A stretch of DNA of 64,000 nucleotides from Sulfurimonas xiamenensis (GTDB taxonomy: Bacteria > Campylobacterota > Campylobacteria > Campylobacterales > Sulfurimonadaceae), in NCBI RefSeq assembly GCF_009258045.1, contig NZ_CP041166.1:310001-374000 (forward strand). The letters run 5' to 3'. Each line of letters starts with the position of its first letter. Position 1 is the stretch's first letter. Below the pieces are notes generated by a model. It saw only the letters and a list, made by a program, of their open reading frames with translations, did not search any database and was not told the DNA's origin. Below, piece by piece: positions 1 to 9,693 of this stretch. The translations under genes were made by a program, and so were the position numbers.

Positions 1-1887
1 GTCATTAAATCTATCTTGGAAACTTTTAGAAAGTGTTTCAATCTCTTCAAAGTCAAGAGTAAAAAAGAAAGTAGTACCCTTTTCTGGCTTACTCTCTAGG
101 TCAAGCTTTCCGCTCATCAGGTCTATAAAGCTGCTAGAAATGGTAAGCCCAAGACCTGTTCCGCCATATTTACGAGTAATGGAAGTGTCTGCTTGGGAAA
201 ATGCTTCAAAAATTCTACTTTTTTGTTCATCTGCTATGCCGATACCGCTATCTTGAATCTCAAACTTAACTCTTGTTTTATCAGCCTCATCAGATTTGAT
301 TTTTCTGATATTAATATTGATAAATCCATTATTGTTTGTAAATTTTATGGCATTTGAGAGAAGGTTGATAAGAACTTCTTTAAGTTTTGTAGGATCACCT
401 TTGAGAGGAGACTCAAGCCTTGGATCGATAAAGCAGCCAAGGTCTATATTTTTTTCGCTGGCACGAACAGCATAAACTTCAACCGCATTTTCAAACTCTA
501 CTATCGGATCAAAGGCAATATTTTCAATTTCAAGTTTATTGCTCTCTATTTTAGATAAATCAAGAATATTATTGATAATCTCAAGAAGATTTTCAGAACT
601 TTTTTCAATAATATCAACAAACTCTTTTTGCTCTTCGCCTAAGCCTGAATCTTTTAAAAGCTCAGTAAATCCGACGATACCGTTAAGAGGAGTGCGAATC
701 TCATGTGACATATTTGCCAAGAACATTGATTTTGCTTCACTCGCTTCCTGAGCAGAAACTTTATCCCTTTTTGTCTGTTCAATAATCTCTTCAAGAAGTT
801 CGTAAGCTAAGTTTGTTCCTTGAGATGTGTGAAGATTGATTTTTTTATCTTGCGTGTTATAGTCATGTGCAACTTTTTTTAGTACATTTTCAAGTTTTTT
901 GATATTTTTAGTTATTTCATTTGCGAGCAGATAGCCGAGAATTGCCAATATAATAGCAATAATCCATATAGTAAAAGTTATAATCAGTACTTGTAAGGAG
1001 CTGTTTTGTATCTCATACGCTTTATTGTCTATAGTATTTAACAATAAAATTTCCGCTTTTGAAATTAGATTGATTTTTTCTGATAACATAGTAAACCAGA
1101 TTCCTGAGTCAATGTCATATTTACCGCTCTTGGCAGCAGTTATAATGGCTGTTCTTTCACTGTTGATATCTGCAAACAACTCTTTGCTCTCTTTGGTTTT
1201 AAATATGGCATCAATTTTTTTTACCAACTCTTTGTTTTGTATTTTCTCATAAGTAATAGCATCAGCTTTACTAATAATAGAAATCCATCTATTTAAATCA
1301 TCAGGCGAAAGTACTCTTGAGCGCGAAATAATGTGGGATATATATCCCCTCTCAATCCCTGAAGCTTCTCGTGTATAAATTAATGAGGTATACAAAAAGT
1401 AGAGTTCATTGATCTCTTTGTCAATATCTTTGTTTGCAATATAATTGAGTTGTTGGATAAGTTTTTCCTGTGCTTTGCTGTATATATCTACAAACATTTC
1501 AGAAAATTCAATTTCGTTACTGTTTACAAGAGCTCTTACAGATTTTATTTTAGATAGCATTAAAGGGATCTCGCTTGATACTTTTTCTTGCTGTAGATGT
1601 TTAATGTATAGTGCTATTTTTTCATCAACGATTTTTCTTTGTTCATTAAGAGATTTTAAAATATTCTCAGTTTGGTTTCCGAGATACATGGCACTCATAC
1701 CACGCTCACGCGCAAGATTTCTGATTAAATCATTGAGAATCTTGTTTTGATCCAACCTGTTTTGCAACTCTTTTGCTGCTTTGTACTCAAAAAAAGAGTT
1801 ATAAAAGTAGTAACTTGTCATTGAAAAAAGTATGATAATGGGCAAAAGACTTATAAGTTTTAGTCTGTTTTTTAATCCAAATTGCAT
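1..1887 (-). CDS. NIT-domain sensor histidine kinase, 3' end outside window
   Basis: Membrane sensor kinase; the first 629 residues lie in the window and the frame is still open at base 1. Visible order: a membrane segment near residues 7-25; a periplasmic region of about 265 residues with the LARERGMSAMYLGN signature of the NIT (nitrate/nitrite-sensing) domain; a second membrane segment at about 296-320; a HisKA dimerisation domain with NMSHEIRTPLNG (phospho-acceptor His395); and an HATPase domain with DSGIGI and GGTGLGLT. The kinase core is complete. A receiver domain may follow beyond the edge, as is common in this class, but it cannot be seen. The start ATG overlaps the stop of the upstream HPt gene by one base (TAATG), so the two are probably translationally coupled and act in one phosphorelay. 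The NIT assignment suggests nitrate or nitrite as signal; the true ligand is unknown. Confidence 0.85.
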   Translation of the reverse strand, partial: MQFGLKNRLKLISLLPIIILFSMTSYYFYNSFFEYKAAKELQNRLDQNKILNDLIRNLARERGMSAMYLGNQTENILKSLNEQRKIVDEKIALYIKHLQQEKVSSEIPLMLSKIKSVRALVNSNEIEFSEMFVDIYSKAQEKLIQQLNYIANKDIDKEINELYFLYTSLIYTREASGIERGYISHIISRSRVLSPDDLNRWISIISKADAITYEKIQNKELVKKIDAIFKTKESKELFADINSERTAIITAAKSGKYDIDSGIWFTMLSEKINLISKAEILLLNTIDNKAYEIQNSSLQVLIITFTIWIIAIILAILGYLLANEITKNIKKLENVLKKVAHDYNTQDKKINLHTSQGTNLAYELLEEIIEQTKRDKVSAQEASEAKSMFLANMSHEIRTPLNGIVGFTELLKDSGLGEEQKEFVDIIEKSSENLLEIINNILDLSKIESNKLEIENIAFDPIVEFENAVEVYAVRASEKNIDLGCFIDPRLESPLKGDPTKLKEVLINLLSNAIKFTNNNGFININIRKIKSDEADKTRVKFEIQDSGIGIADEQKSRIFEAFSQADTSITRKYGGTGLGLTISSSFIDLMSGKLDLESKPEKGTTFFFTLDFEEIETLSKSFQDRFND

Positions 1888-3383
1888 TATTTATTTTCTA
1901 TGTCTAAAATTTTATTGAGTGTTGCTATAATGTTTTTGCCAGCTTTATCAATCGTATCTATGTCATTGGCGTTCATAATCACACTTAAGTCCTGATCAAA
2001 ATTAGGAACTCTCATATTTTGGCTCATTCCTTTTATTTTAAGGACTGCACTTTTGCACCCGTTTATATCACTCTTTTGAATTGATTCAAACATATGATTT
2101 GAGAGCTTTTTCATCTCGTTTAAATAATCTTTAAAGAGTTCATTAAAACTTTTTATATCCAAACCGATATCATCTGCTATCTGTTTTTTATCATAATTAA
2201 AAACAGTATCAGAGCTCTTTTTAGGCAGTTTTTCTTGAAATATATAATCATAATTATCAAAAATAGATAAATCTTCATCAGCTATTTTATCTTGATTTAT
2301 AGTAATCTTTGGTTTTAAAAATTCATCGTCTGCTAGTTCAGTTATCTCTATAAAATCAGGAACTTGAGAGTCATTTATCTGCAGATTTGAGAGATCTTCG
2401 TTTTTGACATCTTCTTTAAATGATAAAATAATTGTATCATCGTTATCAAGTTTAGCTTTCTCAGTAGGCTTTTCTTCAGCCGGTTCTTCTTTATGGGAGA
2501 GCTTATCAATGATTTTATAGAATTTTTCAAGATTGGTTTTAATTTCGTTGTCATCGTTTGATGTATTGATTGTTATTAAAGTATTCAAAGCATTTTCTAT
2601 TCTCAGGTTTGCGGCAACACCTTTGAGTTTATGAGAAAGTACTCTTAGATGATTTAAATCTTGGGTGTTTGCTGCTTCATAGAGATCATTTTTAAAGCTC
2701 TCTGCCTGAGCAATAAAATCTTGAATAAACTCTTCTATAAGATCAATCGGTAAACCAAGCTCTTCAGAAGCTATTTGTGGATTGTACACATACTCTGCAA
2801 AAGAGTTCTTCTCCTCTTTTTGTTCTACATTAACTAGTTGTTTATGCACAGACTCGTTATCTTCTTCTTTTATTTTATTTGTAGAATCTTTGTGTAAATC
2901 CTGTTTTGCCGTAATGGTTGTTTCACTGGAGTTTTTATCATTTTTAGCAGGAGCATCTTTGGGTATTATGGCTCTGTCATATAATTCGCTAGATTGAAAG
3001 TTTTCTCTTGTAGCAGGTTTTTGCATCATAGGAGTAGAGATTTTTTCATCTTGCGCATCTGATAAAAGCTTGATTTTACGAAGATTGACACCATATGCTT
3101 TTTTAGATGGGTTGTCTATAAGGTAGATTGTTTTTATCTTTATATGTGCCGCATAATTTTTATCTTTGATACGAAGAATGACTTTTGAATCTATATTGTT
3201 ACATGTGATGTAATCAATCCAGTGCATATGTTTAAAATTATGAATAAAGCCGGGTTTTTTTACAAAAAGATCTGCAAAATCTGCTGCTTGATCTTGAAGC
3301 TCTTCAATGCTTGAGAGGCCGAGAGCTTTTAAATCATCCTCATCAATTCCCCAAAACTCTTTTTTGTGATTATAGATTAGCAT
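1887..3383 (-). CDS. Two-HPt-domain phosphotransfer protein
   Basis: 498-residue soluble protein. The first 110 residues form a small globular region of unrecognised family. An acidic, lysine-rich low-complexity linker follows to about 200. A canonical HPt four-helix domain spans about 205-300, with SHKLKGVAANLRI placing the phosphorylatable histidine at 251. A second charged linker follows, then a second HPt-like domain at about 405-498. In that second copy the motif reads LKIKGMSQNMRV, so the histidine position is Leu and it probably cannot be phosphorylated. It may instead dock a partner. The gene lies directly upstream of, and overlaps by one base, the NIT-domain kinase, which makes it that kinase's likely partner. 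The output regulator is not in the window. Confidence 0.75.
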   Translation of the reverse strand: MLIYNHKKEFWGIDEDDLKALGLSSIEELQDQAADFADLFVKKPGFIHNFKHMHWIDYITCNNIDSKVILRIKDKNYAAHIKIKTIYLIDNPSKKAYGVNLRKIKLLSDAQDEKISTPMMQKPATRENFQSSELYDRAIIPKDAPAKNDKNSSETTITAKQDLHKDSTNKIKEEDNESVHKQLVNVEQKEEKNSFAEYVYNPQIASEELGLPIDLIEEFIQDFIAQAESFKNDLYEAANTQDLNHLRVLSHKLKGVAANLRIENALNTLITINTSNDDNEIKTNLEKFYKIIDKLSHKEEPAEEKPTEKAKLDNDDTIILSFKEDVKNEDLSNLQINDSQVPDFIEITELADDEFLKPKITINQDKIADEDLSIFDNYDYIFQEKLPKKSSDTVFNYDKKQIADDIGLDIKSFNELFKDYLNEMKKLSNHMFESIQKSDINGCKSAVLKIKGMSQNMRVPNFDQDLSVIMNANDIDTIDKAGKNIIATLNKILDIENK

Positions 3384-3443
3384 CTGAGCCTTTTATGTAA
3401 TATAAATAGTATTAAATGTAGCACAAATAGTTTAAAAAAAAAC

Positions 3444-5246
3444 TTATTTATAAATACTTTTTATTATATTTGCATCTTTTATGTTTAAAACAGAACCAAT
3501 CTCCTCAACACTTAGGTTCTTAAGCGCTTCAAATGTTCCAAAATGGTTTATTAGTTTAACTATTTTTGCCTGTGATATCCCTTTTAGGCTTAAGAGTTTG
3601 CTCTCTTTATCAAGTTTTAGTTTTGTTTTTTTATGAAAGTTTATTGCGCTTCTATGTGCTTCATCTCTTAATTTTTGCATCCATTGAAGTCTTTTATCGC
3701 TGTCTTTAAGCCTAAAAACATCCTCTTTTGTATGAATTATGTCCTTTGCTTTTCCTTTTGCTCGATGTGCTTTTGCATCTATCTTCTCTTTTGATATTGC
3801 GATGACATCCAAAAAAACTCCATTTGATTCTAAAATTTCAAAAGCAAGTTTTAAGAGTGTGCCTCCTCCATCAATAATCCATAAATCTGGAGGAGAGTTT
3901 TTGGAAAAGCTCTCTACTCTTTTTGTAAGTGTCTCTCTCATTTGAGAGTACTCGTCTTTTGCCTGCAGATGATAGGTTCTGTAACTTTTTTTATCAAAAC
4001 CTCCTTTATCATATACCGCCATAGCTCCGACTGTTGCAACTCCTGACATATGAGAGTTGTCAAAAATCTCTACGCGCTTAGGAATTTTTTCTAAAGAAAA
4101 CAACTCTTTTACTTCACTTAAGATCGCATCGCTGTTTTGTTTGCCCTCTTTTCTTAAAAGTTCCTGCGCATTTATCAAAGCCAAATCAATAAGTTTCTTT
4201 TTATCCCCCTTTTTAGGTACTTTTATAAGCGCTTTTTTCTCAAAGAGAGTAGTAAGATACTCTTCTATGATATTTTTATTTTCAAATTCAGTAGCAATCA
4301 GTATCGGCGCTATAATCGGAGGTTTTCCATTTGAGTAAAAATCCATTAGAGCTCTTTGGTAGAGTTCATCTTCATCATATCCTTCATTGAGCTGGATATA
4401 ATCATGCGAAGATGAGATGATTTTGCCTCCTCTCATAAATATTCTTACTATTACTGCTCTGTTTTCAGCATTTTTTAGAACAAAAATATCGTAATTTTCA
4501 TCACTGGCAAAATCAATTTCACTCTTTATCTCTGAACGGCTTATTCTTTGATATCTGTCTCTAATTTCACCTGCCTCTTCAAATCGAAGATTTTGGGCAT
4601 AAAAGTGCATCTTTTCTTCTAGTTTTGCCAGAAGTGTTTTCTTGTTTTTTATCAGTTCTGTAGCCAAATCAAGCTCTTTTTTATACTCTTCATATGGAAC
4701 ATTTAATTCACACGGTCCAAGACATTTGCCTATTTGATAGTAAAGGCAGAGTTTTTTTGATTTTAGAGATCCTTTTTTTTGTACAAGACGGCATATATCA
4801 TAAATTGAGTCTAAGATATCTCTTGCACCGACGGAAAAGGGACCATAATATGTAACATTTGAAGATTGTATGATTTTTCTTGTTATTTCAAATCTTGGAT
4901 ACTCTTTTGCGTTGTCTATGTAAATATAGGGGTAAGTTTTGTCATCTCTTAGTAAAATATTATATTTGGGATTAAGCTGCTTGATAAGTGAATTTTCTAA
5001 AATTAAAGCGTCATGCTCTGAATTTACAACTATGTAGTTCATAGAAACTGCTTGAGAAATCATCTTTTTGATTCTGCTTGAGAGATTTGTATTTGGTTTT
5101 AGAGAAGGGGTGAAAATAAAATAACTTTTTACTCTTTTTGCTAAACTTTTTGCTTTGCCTACATAAAGAAGATGTCCCTCTTTATCAAAATATTGGTATA
5201 TTCCGGCACAATCGGGCAGTTGTTTTATAGTTTCCTCAAGATTCAT
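3444..5246 (-). CDS. uvrC: UvrABC excinuclease subunit C
   Basis: Nucleotide-excision-repair endonuclease that makes both incisions around lesions bound by UvrA/UvrB. The 600 residues carry all expected parts. A GIY-YIG 3'-incision nuclease lies at about 12-90 ([20 protein letters not shown]). A cysteine cluster follows ([15 protein letters not shown]). A UVR motif that contacts UvrB lies at about 200-235 ([16 protein letters not shown]). The RNase H-like 5'-incision domain begins around [11 protein letters not shown], and a C-terminal helix-hairpin-helix pair starts at [12 protein letters not shown]. Length is normal for the family. The start ATG lies 11 bases inside the end of the upstream DUF721-like gene, so the two are co-transcribed. 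Confidence 0.97.
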   Translation of the reverse strand: MNLEETIKQLPDCAGIYQYFDKEGHLLYVGKAKSLAKRVKSYFIFTPSLKPNTNLSSRIKKMISQAVSMNYIVVNSEHDALILENSLIKQLNPKYNILLRDDKTYPYIYIDNAKEYPRFEITRKIIQSSNVTYYGPFSVGARDILDSIYDICRLVQKKGSLKSKKLCLYYQIGKCLGPCELNVPYEEYKKELDLATELIKNKKTLLAKLEEKMHFYAQNLRFEEAGEIRDRYQRISRSEIKSEIDFASDENYDIFVLKNAENRAVIVRIFMRGGKIISSSHDYIQLNEGYDEDELYQRALMDFYSNGKPPIIAPILIATEFENKNIIEEYLTTLFEKKALIKVPKKGDKKKLIDLALINAQELLRKEGKQNSDAILSEVKELFSLEKIPKRVEIFDNSHMSGVATVGAMAVYDKGGFDKKSYRTYHLQAKDEYSQMRETLTKRVESFSKNSPPDLWIIDGGGTLLKLAFEILESNGVFLDVIAISKEKIDAKAHRAKGKAKDIIHTKEDVFRLKDSDKRLQWMQKLRDEAHRSAINFHKKTKLKLDKESKLLSLKGISQAKIVKLINHFGTFEALKNLSVEEIGSVLNIKDANIIKSIYK

Positions 5247-5691
5247 TATTCATCTTTTTTATAATTTTTTGAATATCATGAACAAGTGCATTTAGTTTTT
5301 CATCATCTATATTGATTTCAAAATTTCCGGTTGAACGCTCTTTGTAAACCTGTTTTGTTTCTTTAATCTCTTCTTTGTTTTTTTTGGGAGTGTGTGTTAC
5401 AAAAGCTTTTATATCATCAAATAAATTTTCATCACACTCTTTACACTCTTGGGGCATATGATATTTTAAAGCACTTTTAATGCTTTGTATATTATTATCA
5501 AACTCTTGTTTCCCAACGGGGTGATTAAATACAAAAAACAGAGTTTTGTTTTTGATGTAAGTAAAGTTGATCATTTTTTGTATAGGCGGTGTAAACATAG
5601 ATTGTACTATCTTAATACATTTATAATAAGATAGCTGAGAGAATTGAGGTCTGGTTTGAATAGAATTTATAATTTGACTAGCGTTTTTCAT
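5236..5691 (-). CDS. DUF721/DciA-like protein of unknown function
   Basis: 151 residues, cytoplasmic, no signal or membrane segment. The N-terminal 100 residues (repeated helices, then [19 protein letters not shown] and a helix ending in ALKYHMP) resemble the DUF721 family that includes the helicase loader DciA: a short beta element followed by an L/I-rich helix. This is a weak structural resemblance read by eye, not a motif match. The C-terminal 50 residues are charged. The stop overlaps uvrC by 11 bases. The 5' end is antisense to the first 36 bases of the divergent lipoprotein gene, so the two upstream regions are interleaved. Confidence 0.5.
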   Translation of the reverse strand: MKNASQIINSIQTRPQFSQLSYYKCIKIVQSMFTPPIQKMINFTYIKNKTLFFVFNHPVGKQEFDNNIQSIKSALKYHMPQECKECDENLFDDIKAFVTHTPKKNKEEIKETKQVYKERSTGNFEINIDDEKLNALVHDIQKIIKKMNNES

Positions 5692-5844
5692 TTAATAATT
5701 ATAGCAATATTTTTATTAAGTATAAGTGGATGTGGTTATAAAGCAGATCCATATTATTTAGAAGATGCGCCGCAAAGTGATGAAAATATAGAATTTATTA
5801 TTAAAAAAAGTAATAATAATGAAAGCAGCGGTGAAAATAGATGA
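5656..5844 (+). CDS. Small LptM/YifL-like lipoprotein
   Basis: About 62 residues. The N-terminus has a hydrophobic signal ([14 protein letters not shown]) and a lipobox-type SGCGYKADPYYLED, so Cys is lipidated after signal peptidase II cleavage. The CGYK.(D/P)xYxP pattern is that of the LptM/YifL group, small lipoproteins which in Escherichia coli help LptD mature. I prefer the TTG at 5656 because GAGG sits six bases upstream; an in-frame TTG at 5644 has a poorer site. The stop overlaps nadB (ATGA), so the gene leads the nadB transcript. lptD is encoded about 6 kb downstream. The LptM role is inferred from the motif alone. Confidence 0.65.
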   Translation: MNRIYNLTSVFHLIIIAIFLLSISGCGYKADPYYLEDAPQSDENIEFIIKKSNNNESSGENR

Positions 5845-7289
5845 AGTATGATGTAATAATTGTGGGTGCCGGTGCAGCAGGGTTATATGCTGCTATGTAT
5901 CTTCCTCGTGATAAAAAAGTTCTTATTATAAATAAAAGAGAAACTTTTAAATGTAACAGTTTTTATGCTCAGGGCGGAATAGCTTTGGCGATAGATAAAG
6001 AGGATGTGCCTTTGCATATAAAAGATACTCTTGATGCGGGAGCCGGTCTTTGTGATGAAGAGGCTGTAAAAGTGTTAAGCGAAAGTTCAAGAGCTATTAT
6101 AGATGATTTGATAGCTCGTGGATTTGAATTTGACAGAGATAAAGAGGGAAAATTACTTTATACAAAAGAGGCAGCCCATTCCAAAGAGCGTATACTTCAT
6201 GCCGGCGGAGACGCAACCGGCAGATATATGCACTATTTTTTATTAAAACAAAATCCTCATCCTATGTTAACAGATGCCAGAGTTGTGGATCTACTTATAA
6301 AAGATGGCGAATGCTACGGTGTGACTGTCCTTGATCATAGAGAGTGCAGAAATATTTATGCAGATAATGTCATAATTGCCAGCGGCGGAGTGGGTTCTCT
6401 TTATGAGTACCACACAAATGCGCCTTGTATAAGCGCAGATATGCAGGGTCTTTGTGTTATGAAAGGCATAGAGTTGGCTGATATGGAGATGATGCAGTTT
6501 CATCCAACGGTATATGTCGGCAATAATGCAGCTCAAAAATTACTTCTTACGGAAGCATTAAGAGGTGAGGGGGCTACTATTGAAGATGAAAAAGGAAAAA
6601 GATTTTTATTTGATTATGATGAGAGAGGTGAACTTGCTTCAAGAGATATAGTAAGCAAGGCAATATATGATTATAATAAAAAAACAGGCATGCAGACATA
6701 TCTCTCATTTAAAAATTTTGATCATGTCTATTTTACAAAAAGATTTCCAAATATATATAAAAATCTTCAACTTTTAGGTTTTGATGTACCAAAGCAGAGA
6801 GTTCCGATATCACCCGCTTTTCATTATGCTATAGGTGGAATAAAAACAGATGTAAATGGTGCAATTCCAAATGTCAAATCTCTTTATGCCATAGGTGAAG
6901 TCGCATCTACAAAAGTTCATGGCGCAAATAGACTTGCATCAAATTCTCTTTTAGAAGGGCTTGTTTTTGGAAAAAGAGCTGTTGAGGATATTTTAAAAAA
7001 AGAGCATGTTAAAAAAGAGGTTGTTTTTGAAGTTACTGATGAGGTAATGAGTTTTAAAGAGGATAAAGCCAAAAAAAATCTGCTTCGCAAAATTATGTGG
7101 CAAAATGTATCGATAGTCAGAACAAAAAGTGGCTTAAACAGTGCATTGAGCCAAATTAATGCTCTTTTAAATGAGAAAATCGGCAGACTTCTTAAATTTC
7201 GTTTATTGACAGCCAGAGAAATTGTTATTGCAGCATTAGCCAGAGATGAGTCAATCGGGGTACATTTTATACAAAAAGAAGAGAGCTGA
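5841..7289 (+). CDS. nadB: L-aspartate oxidase
   Basis: Flavoprotein that oxidises L-aspartate to iminoaspartate, the first step of NAD synthesis; NadA then uses the product. The 482 residues start with the FAD-binding dinucleotide fold (DVIIVGAGAAGLYAAMYL). The fumarate-reductase-family active-site region follows (HAGGDATGRYM, RGEGA), then the characteristic HGANRLASNSLLEGLVFGKR near the end of the flavin domain. A short helical tail follows, trimmed compared with the roughly 540-residue gamma-proteobacterial enzyme. The start overlaps the lipoprotein stop by four bases. A hairpin terminator overlaps its stop codon. nadA and nadC are not in the window. Confidence 0.95.
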   Translation: MKYDVIIVGAGAAGLYAAMYLPRDKKVLIINKRETFKCNSFYAQGGIALAIDKEDVPLHIKDTLDAGAGLCDEEAVKVLSESSRAIIDDLIARGFEFDRDKEGKLLYTKEAAHSKERILHAGGDATGRYMHYFLLKQNPHPMLTDARVVDLLIKDGECYGVTVLDHRECRNIYADNVIIASGGVGSLYEYHTNAPCISADMQGLCVMKGIELADMEMMQFHPTVYVGNNAAQKLLLTEALRGEGATIEDEKGKRFLFDYDERGELASRDIVSKAIYDYNKKTGMQTYLSFKNFDHVYFTKRFPNIYKNLQLLGFDVPKQRVPISPAFHYAIGGIKTDVNGAIPNVKSLYAIGEVASTKVHGANRLASNSLLEGLVFGKRAVEDILKKEHVKKEVVFEVTDEVMSFKEDKAKKNLLRKIMWQNVSIVRTKSGLNSALSQINALLNEKIGRLLKFRLLTAREIVIAALARDESIGVHFIQKEES

Positions 7290-7300
7290 TAAGCTCTTTT
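7279..7300 (+). terminator. Rho-independent terminator after nadB
   Basis: AGAGCT at 7282-7287, a four-base loop and AGCTCT at 7292-7297 form a hairpin followed by a T run. Flanking A/T bases lengthen the stem. It overlaps the nadB stop codon. A second, larger dyad follows (AGAGTC at 7306-7311 with GACTCT at 7327-7332), enclosing a run of eight T. Confidence 0.65.
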
Positions 7301-7387
7301 GCTTCAGAGTCTCTTTTTTTTCTTGGCGACTCTTGAACTATATCGAAAATTAATCTTAATTATTGTATCCTTTTACTATCAAAAGGG

Positions 7388-7393
7388 TATATT
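7388..7393 (+). promoter_or_regulatory. Probable -10 element of guaA
   Basis: TATATT lies 55 bases upstream of the guaA start. Just before it is a small dyad (CCTTTT at 7369-7374, AAAAGG at 7381-7386) that could be an operator or chance. No good -35 is visible, as is usual in this phylum. Confidence 0.35.
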
Positions 7394-7448
7394 CCCTGTA
7401 AAAAAACCATTTTTGGTACTTCAAAACACTCTTATTAAAGGCATTTAA

Positions 7449-8999
7449 ATGACAAATGTTAGCATTATCGTTTTAGATTTTGGTTCTCAGTATACGCAAC
7501 TTATTGCTCGTCGTCTTCGTGAAGATAAAGTTTATTGTGAAATTCTTCCTTATCATACAAAGATAGAAGATATTAAAGCAAAAAATCCAAGAGGAATTAT
7601 TCTTAGCGGTGGACCGTCGTCTGTTTACAGCAAAGATGCATATACGGTAGATAAAGAGATCTATGCAATGGGAATACCTGTTCTTGGTATTTGTTATGGT
7701 ATGCAAAGAATTGCAGTTGACTTTGGTGGAAGTGTAATCAGAGCTGACCATCATGAATATGGAAAAGCAGAACTCAATATAATAAACGCAGGGGAAGGGT
7801 GTTCGCCATTATTGAAAGATTGTGATAATGAGAGAATTGTTTGGATGAGCCATACAGACAGAGTTGATGTTCTTCCGGAAGGATTTGAGCCTATAGCTAC
7901 ATCTGCTAATTCTCCTTATGCGGCCATTGCAAATGAAGAAAAGCGTGTATATGCAATGCAGTTTCATCCGGAGGTTCAACATTCGGAAGAGGGTTATTTG
8001 ATGCTTCGCAATTTTGCACGAACTATCTGTGGTATTAGTGAAAAATGGAAAATGGAGCACTTTTTAAAAGAGCAGATTAAAAATATAAGAGAAAAAGTGG
8101 GAGATGGAAAAGTTCTTTGCGGACTTAGCGGCGGGGTTGACAGCTCTGTTGTAGCTGCTATGCTTTATGAAGCGATTGGTGATCAGCTTATTCCTGTTTT
8201 TGTTGACAACGGTCTTTTGCGTAAAGGTGAAAGAGAGCAGGTTGAGGAGGTTTTTAAAATCAATTTAAAAGTGCCATTGGTTGTAGTAGATGCAAGAGAG
8301 AATTTTTTAGGCAAGCTTGCAGGAGTGAGTGATCCTGAGAAAAAGCGTCAAATAATCGGGCATACATTTATAGAAGAGTTTGAAAAAGAGGCTAAAAAGC
8401 ATAAGGGCATCAAATTTTTGGCTCAAGGTACTCTCTACCCGGATGTTATAGAGTCTGTAAGCGTAAACGGTCCATCTGAGGTTATAAAATCGCATCACAA
8501 TGTAGGCGGACTTCCTGATTGGATGGATTTTGAGTTGATTGAGCCTTTGCGTGAGCTCTTTAAAGACGAGGTGAGAAAAATTGGTCTAGAACTTGGTCTT
8601 CCAGAATCTATGATCAACCGCCACCCTTTTCCTGGACCGGGACTTGCTATTAGAATTATGGGTGATGTAAATGAAGCTGATTTGACTCTGCTTAGAGAAG
8701 CTGATGTTATACTGCTTGATGAGTTAAAAGCTAGTGGATATTATTATAAAACATGGCAGGCATTTGCGGTTTTACTTAATGTTAAATCTGTGGGCGTAAT
8801 GGGTGACAATAGAACATATGACAATACTGTTTGTGTTAGAGTTGTTGAAGCAGTTGACGGTATGACGGCAACATTCGCTCATCTTCCTCATGATTTGCTA
8901 GAGAGAATAAGCAGAAGAATTATCAATGAAGTTGATGGAATTAATCGTGTAGTTTATGATATATCATCCAAACCGCCGGCAACAATTGAGTGGGAATAA
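7449..8999 (+). CDS. guaA: GMP synthase (glutamine-hydrolysing)
   Basis: Converts XMP to GMP using ATP and glutamine, the last step of guanylate synthesis. The 516 residues have the usual three parts. The N-terminal class I amidotransferase has nucleophile Cys82 in GICYGMQ and the His/Glu of QFHPEV near 171. The ATP-pyrophosphatase domain has the P-loop SGGVDSSV near 227. The C-terminal dimerisation domain ends in the conserved [10 protein letters not shown]. Length matches the family. It has its own upstream region with a terminator behind it. hemD follows 11 bases after the stop. Confidence 0.98.
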   Translation: MTNVSIIVLDFGSQYTQLIARRLREDKVYCEILPYHTKIEDIKAKNPRGIILSGGPSSVYSKDAYTVDKEIYAMGIPVLGICYGMQRIAVDFGGSVIRADHHEYGKAELNIINAGEGCSPLLKDCDNERIVWMSHTDRVDVLPEGFEPIATSANSPYAAIANEEKRVYAMQFHPEVQHSEEGYLMLRNFARTICGISEKWKMEHFLKEQIKNIREKVGDGKVLCGLSGGVDSSVVAAMLYEAIGDQLIPVFVDNGLLRKGEREQVEEVFKINLKVPLVVVDARENFLGKLAGVSDPEKKRQIIGHTFIEEFEKEAKKHKGIKFLAQGTLYPDVIESVSVNGPSEVIKSHHNVGGLPDWMDFELIEPLRELFKDEVRKIGLELGLPESMINRHPFPGPGLAIRIMGDVNEADLTLLREADVILLDELKASGYYYKTWQAFAVLLNVKSVGVMGDNRTYDNTVCVRVVEAVDGMTATFAHLPHDLLERISRRIINEVDGINRVVYDISSKPPATIEWE

Positions 9000-9010
9000 A
9001 TAGTTTTTAT

Positions 9011-9649
9011 ATGCCAAAAAAAATCTACCTTTTTGCAACTTCCAAGAGTGAGCATGCAATCAATGTAAAATCCCTAGATGTCAGGTACTTGAAGCCTGAT
9101 ATCGATTTTTCCAAATATGATTATCTTATTATTACATCCAAGCAGACCATTAAAGCTTTAAATCAGTATGATAAAAAAGATTTTATAAATATACCTGCAT
9201 TGTGTGTATCCCCAAAAACAGCAGATGCCTATATAAAATTTGGCGCTAAGGTGTTGGCGGTCGGCGATGGCTACGGCGACAATCTTACAAAAAATATAAA
9301 TGAGTTTTCAAAAGATACAAAGTGGCTCTATCTGCGGGCAGAAGTTATAGCTTCGGATTTTGTGAAAAAGTGTAAAGAAGAAGGATATCAAATAGATGAA
9401 AAGATTCTTTATGTAAGTGAATGTTCTCAAGAGATTATGGATGTAAGAGTTGATAGTCCCTCTGTTTTGATTTTTACATCTCCTTCATCAATAGAGTGTT
9501 TTTTGAAAAATAACTCTATTACTTCTGAGGATAAAGTTATAGTAATTGGTACAACAACAGCGAATTTTTTACCGGATGCAACAGAGTATATAATGAGCCA
9601 AAATACATCAATACAGAGCTGTATAGAGCTGGCTCTGCAAATAAAATAA
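9011..9649 (+). CDS. hemD: Uroporphyrinogen-III synthase
   Basis: Closes and inverts ring D of hydroxymethylbilane to give uroporphyrinogen III in tetrapyrrole synthesis. About 212 residues with two alternating alpha/beta lobes. The visible family features are an N-terminal strand (KKIYLFATS), YDYLIITSKQTIKAL, AYIKFGAKVLAVG and VLIFTSPSSIECFL before VIVIGTTTANFL. Sequence conservation is low across HemD, so the call rests on this order of motifs and the length. I chose ATG 9011, whose first residues begin strand one, over GTG 8990, which overlaps guaA. Probably co-transcribed with guaA. Confidence 0.85.
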   Translation: MPKKIYLFATSKSEHAINVKSLDVRYLKPDIDFSKYDYLIITSKQTIKALNQYDKKDFINIPALCVSPKTADAYIKFGAKVLAVGDGYGDNLTKNINEFSKDTKWLYLRAEVIASDFVKKCKEEGYQIDEKILYVSECSQEIMDVRVDSPSVLIFTSPSSIECFLKNNSITSEDKVIVIGTTTANFLPDATEYIMSQNTSIQSCIELALQIK

Positions 9650-9661
9650 CAATTTAAGAAG

Positions 9662-9680
9662 AAAATCAAGATTTTTTTTT
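9662..9680 (+). terminator. Weak A/T hairpin and T tract after hemD
   Basis: A five-base A/T stem (AAAAT, loop CAAG, ATTTT) runs into ten T. It sits where the guaA-hemD message should end, but it also forms the T-rich upstream part of the 6S RNA promoter, so the termination role is uncertain. Confidence 0.3.
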
Positions 9681-9681
9681 G

Positions 9682-9687
9682 TATAAT
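9682..9687 (+). promoter_or_regulatory. -10 box of the 6S RNA promoter
   Basis: A perfect TATAAT preceded by a T-rich tract, the sigma-70 promoter style of Campylobacterota, which often lacks a -35 box. It ends six bases before the predicted RNA 5' end at 9694, exactly where the closing stem of the RNA begins. Confidence 0.75.
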
Positions 9688-9693
9688 TATATT

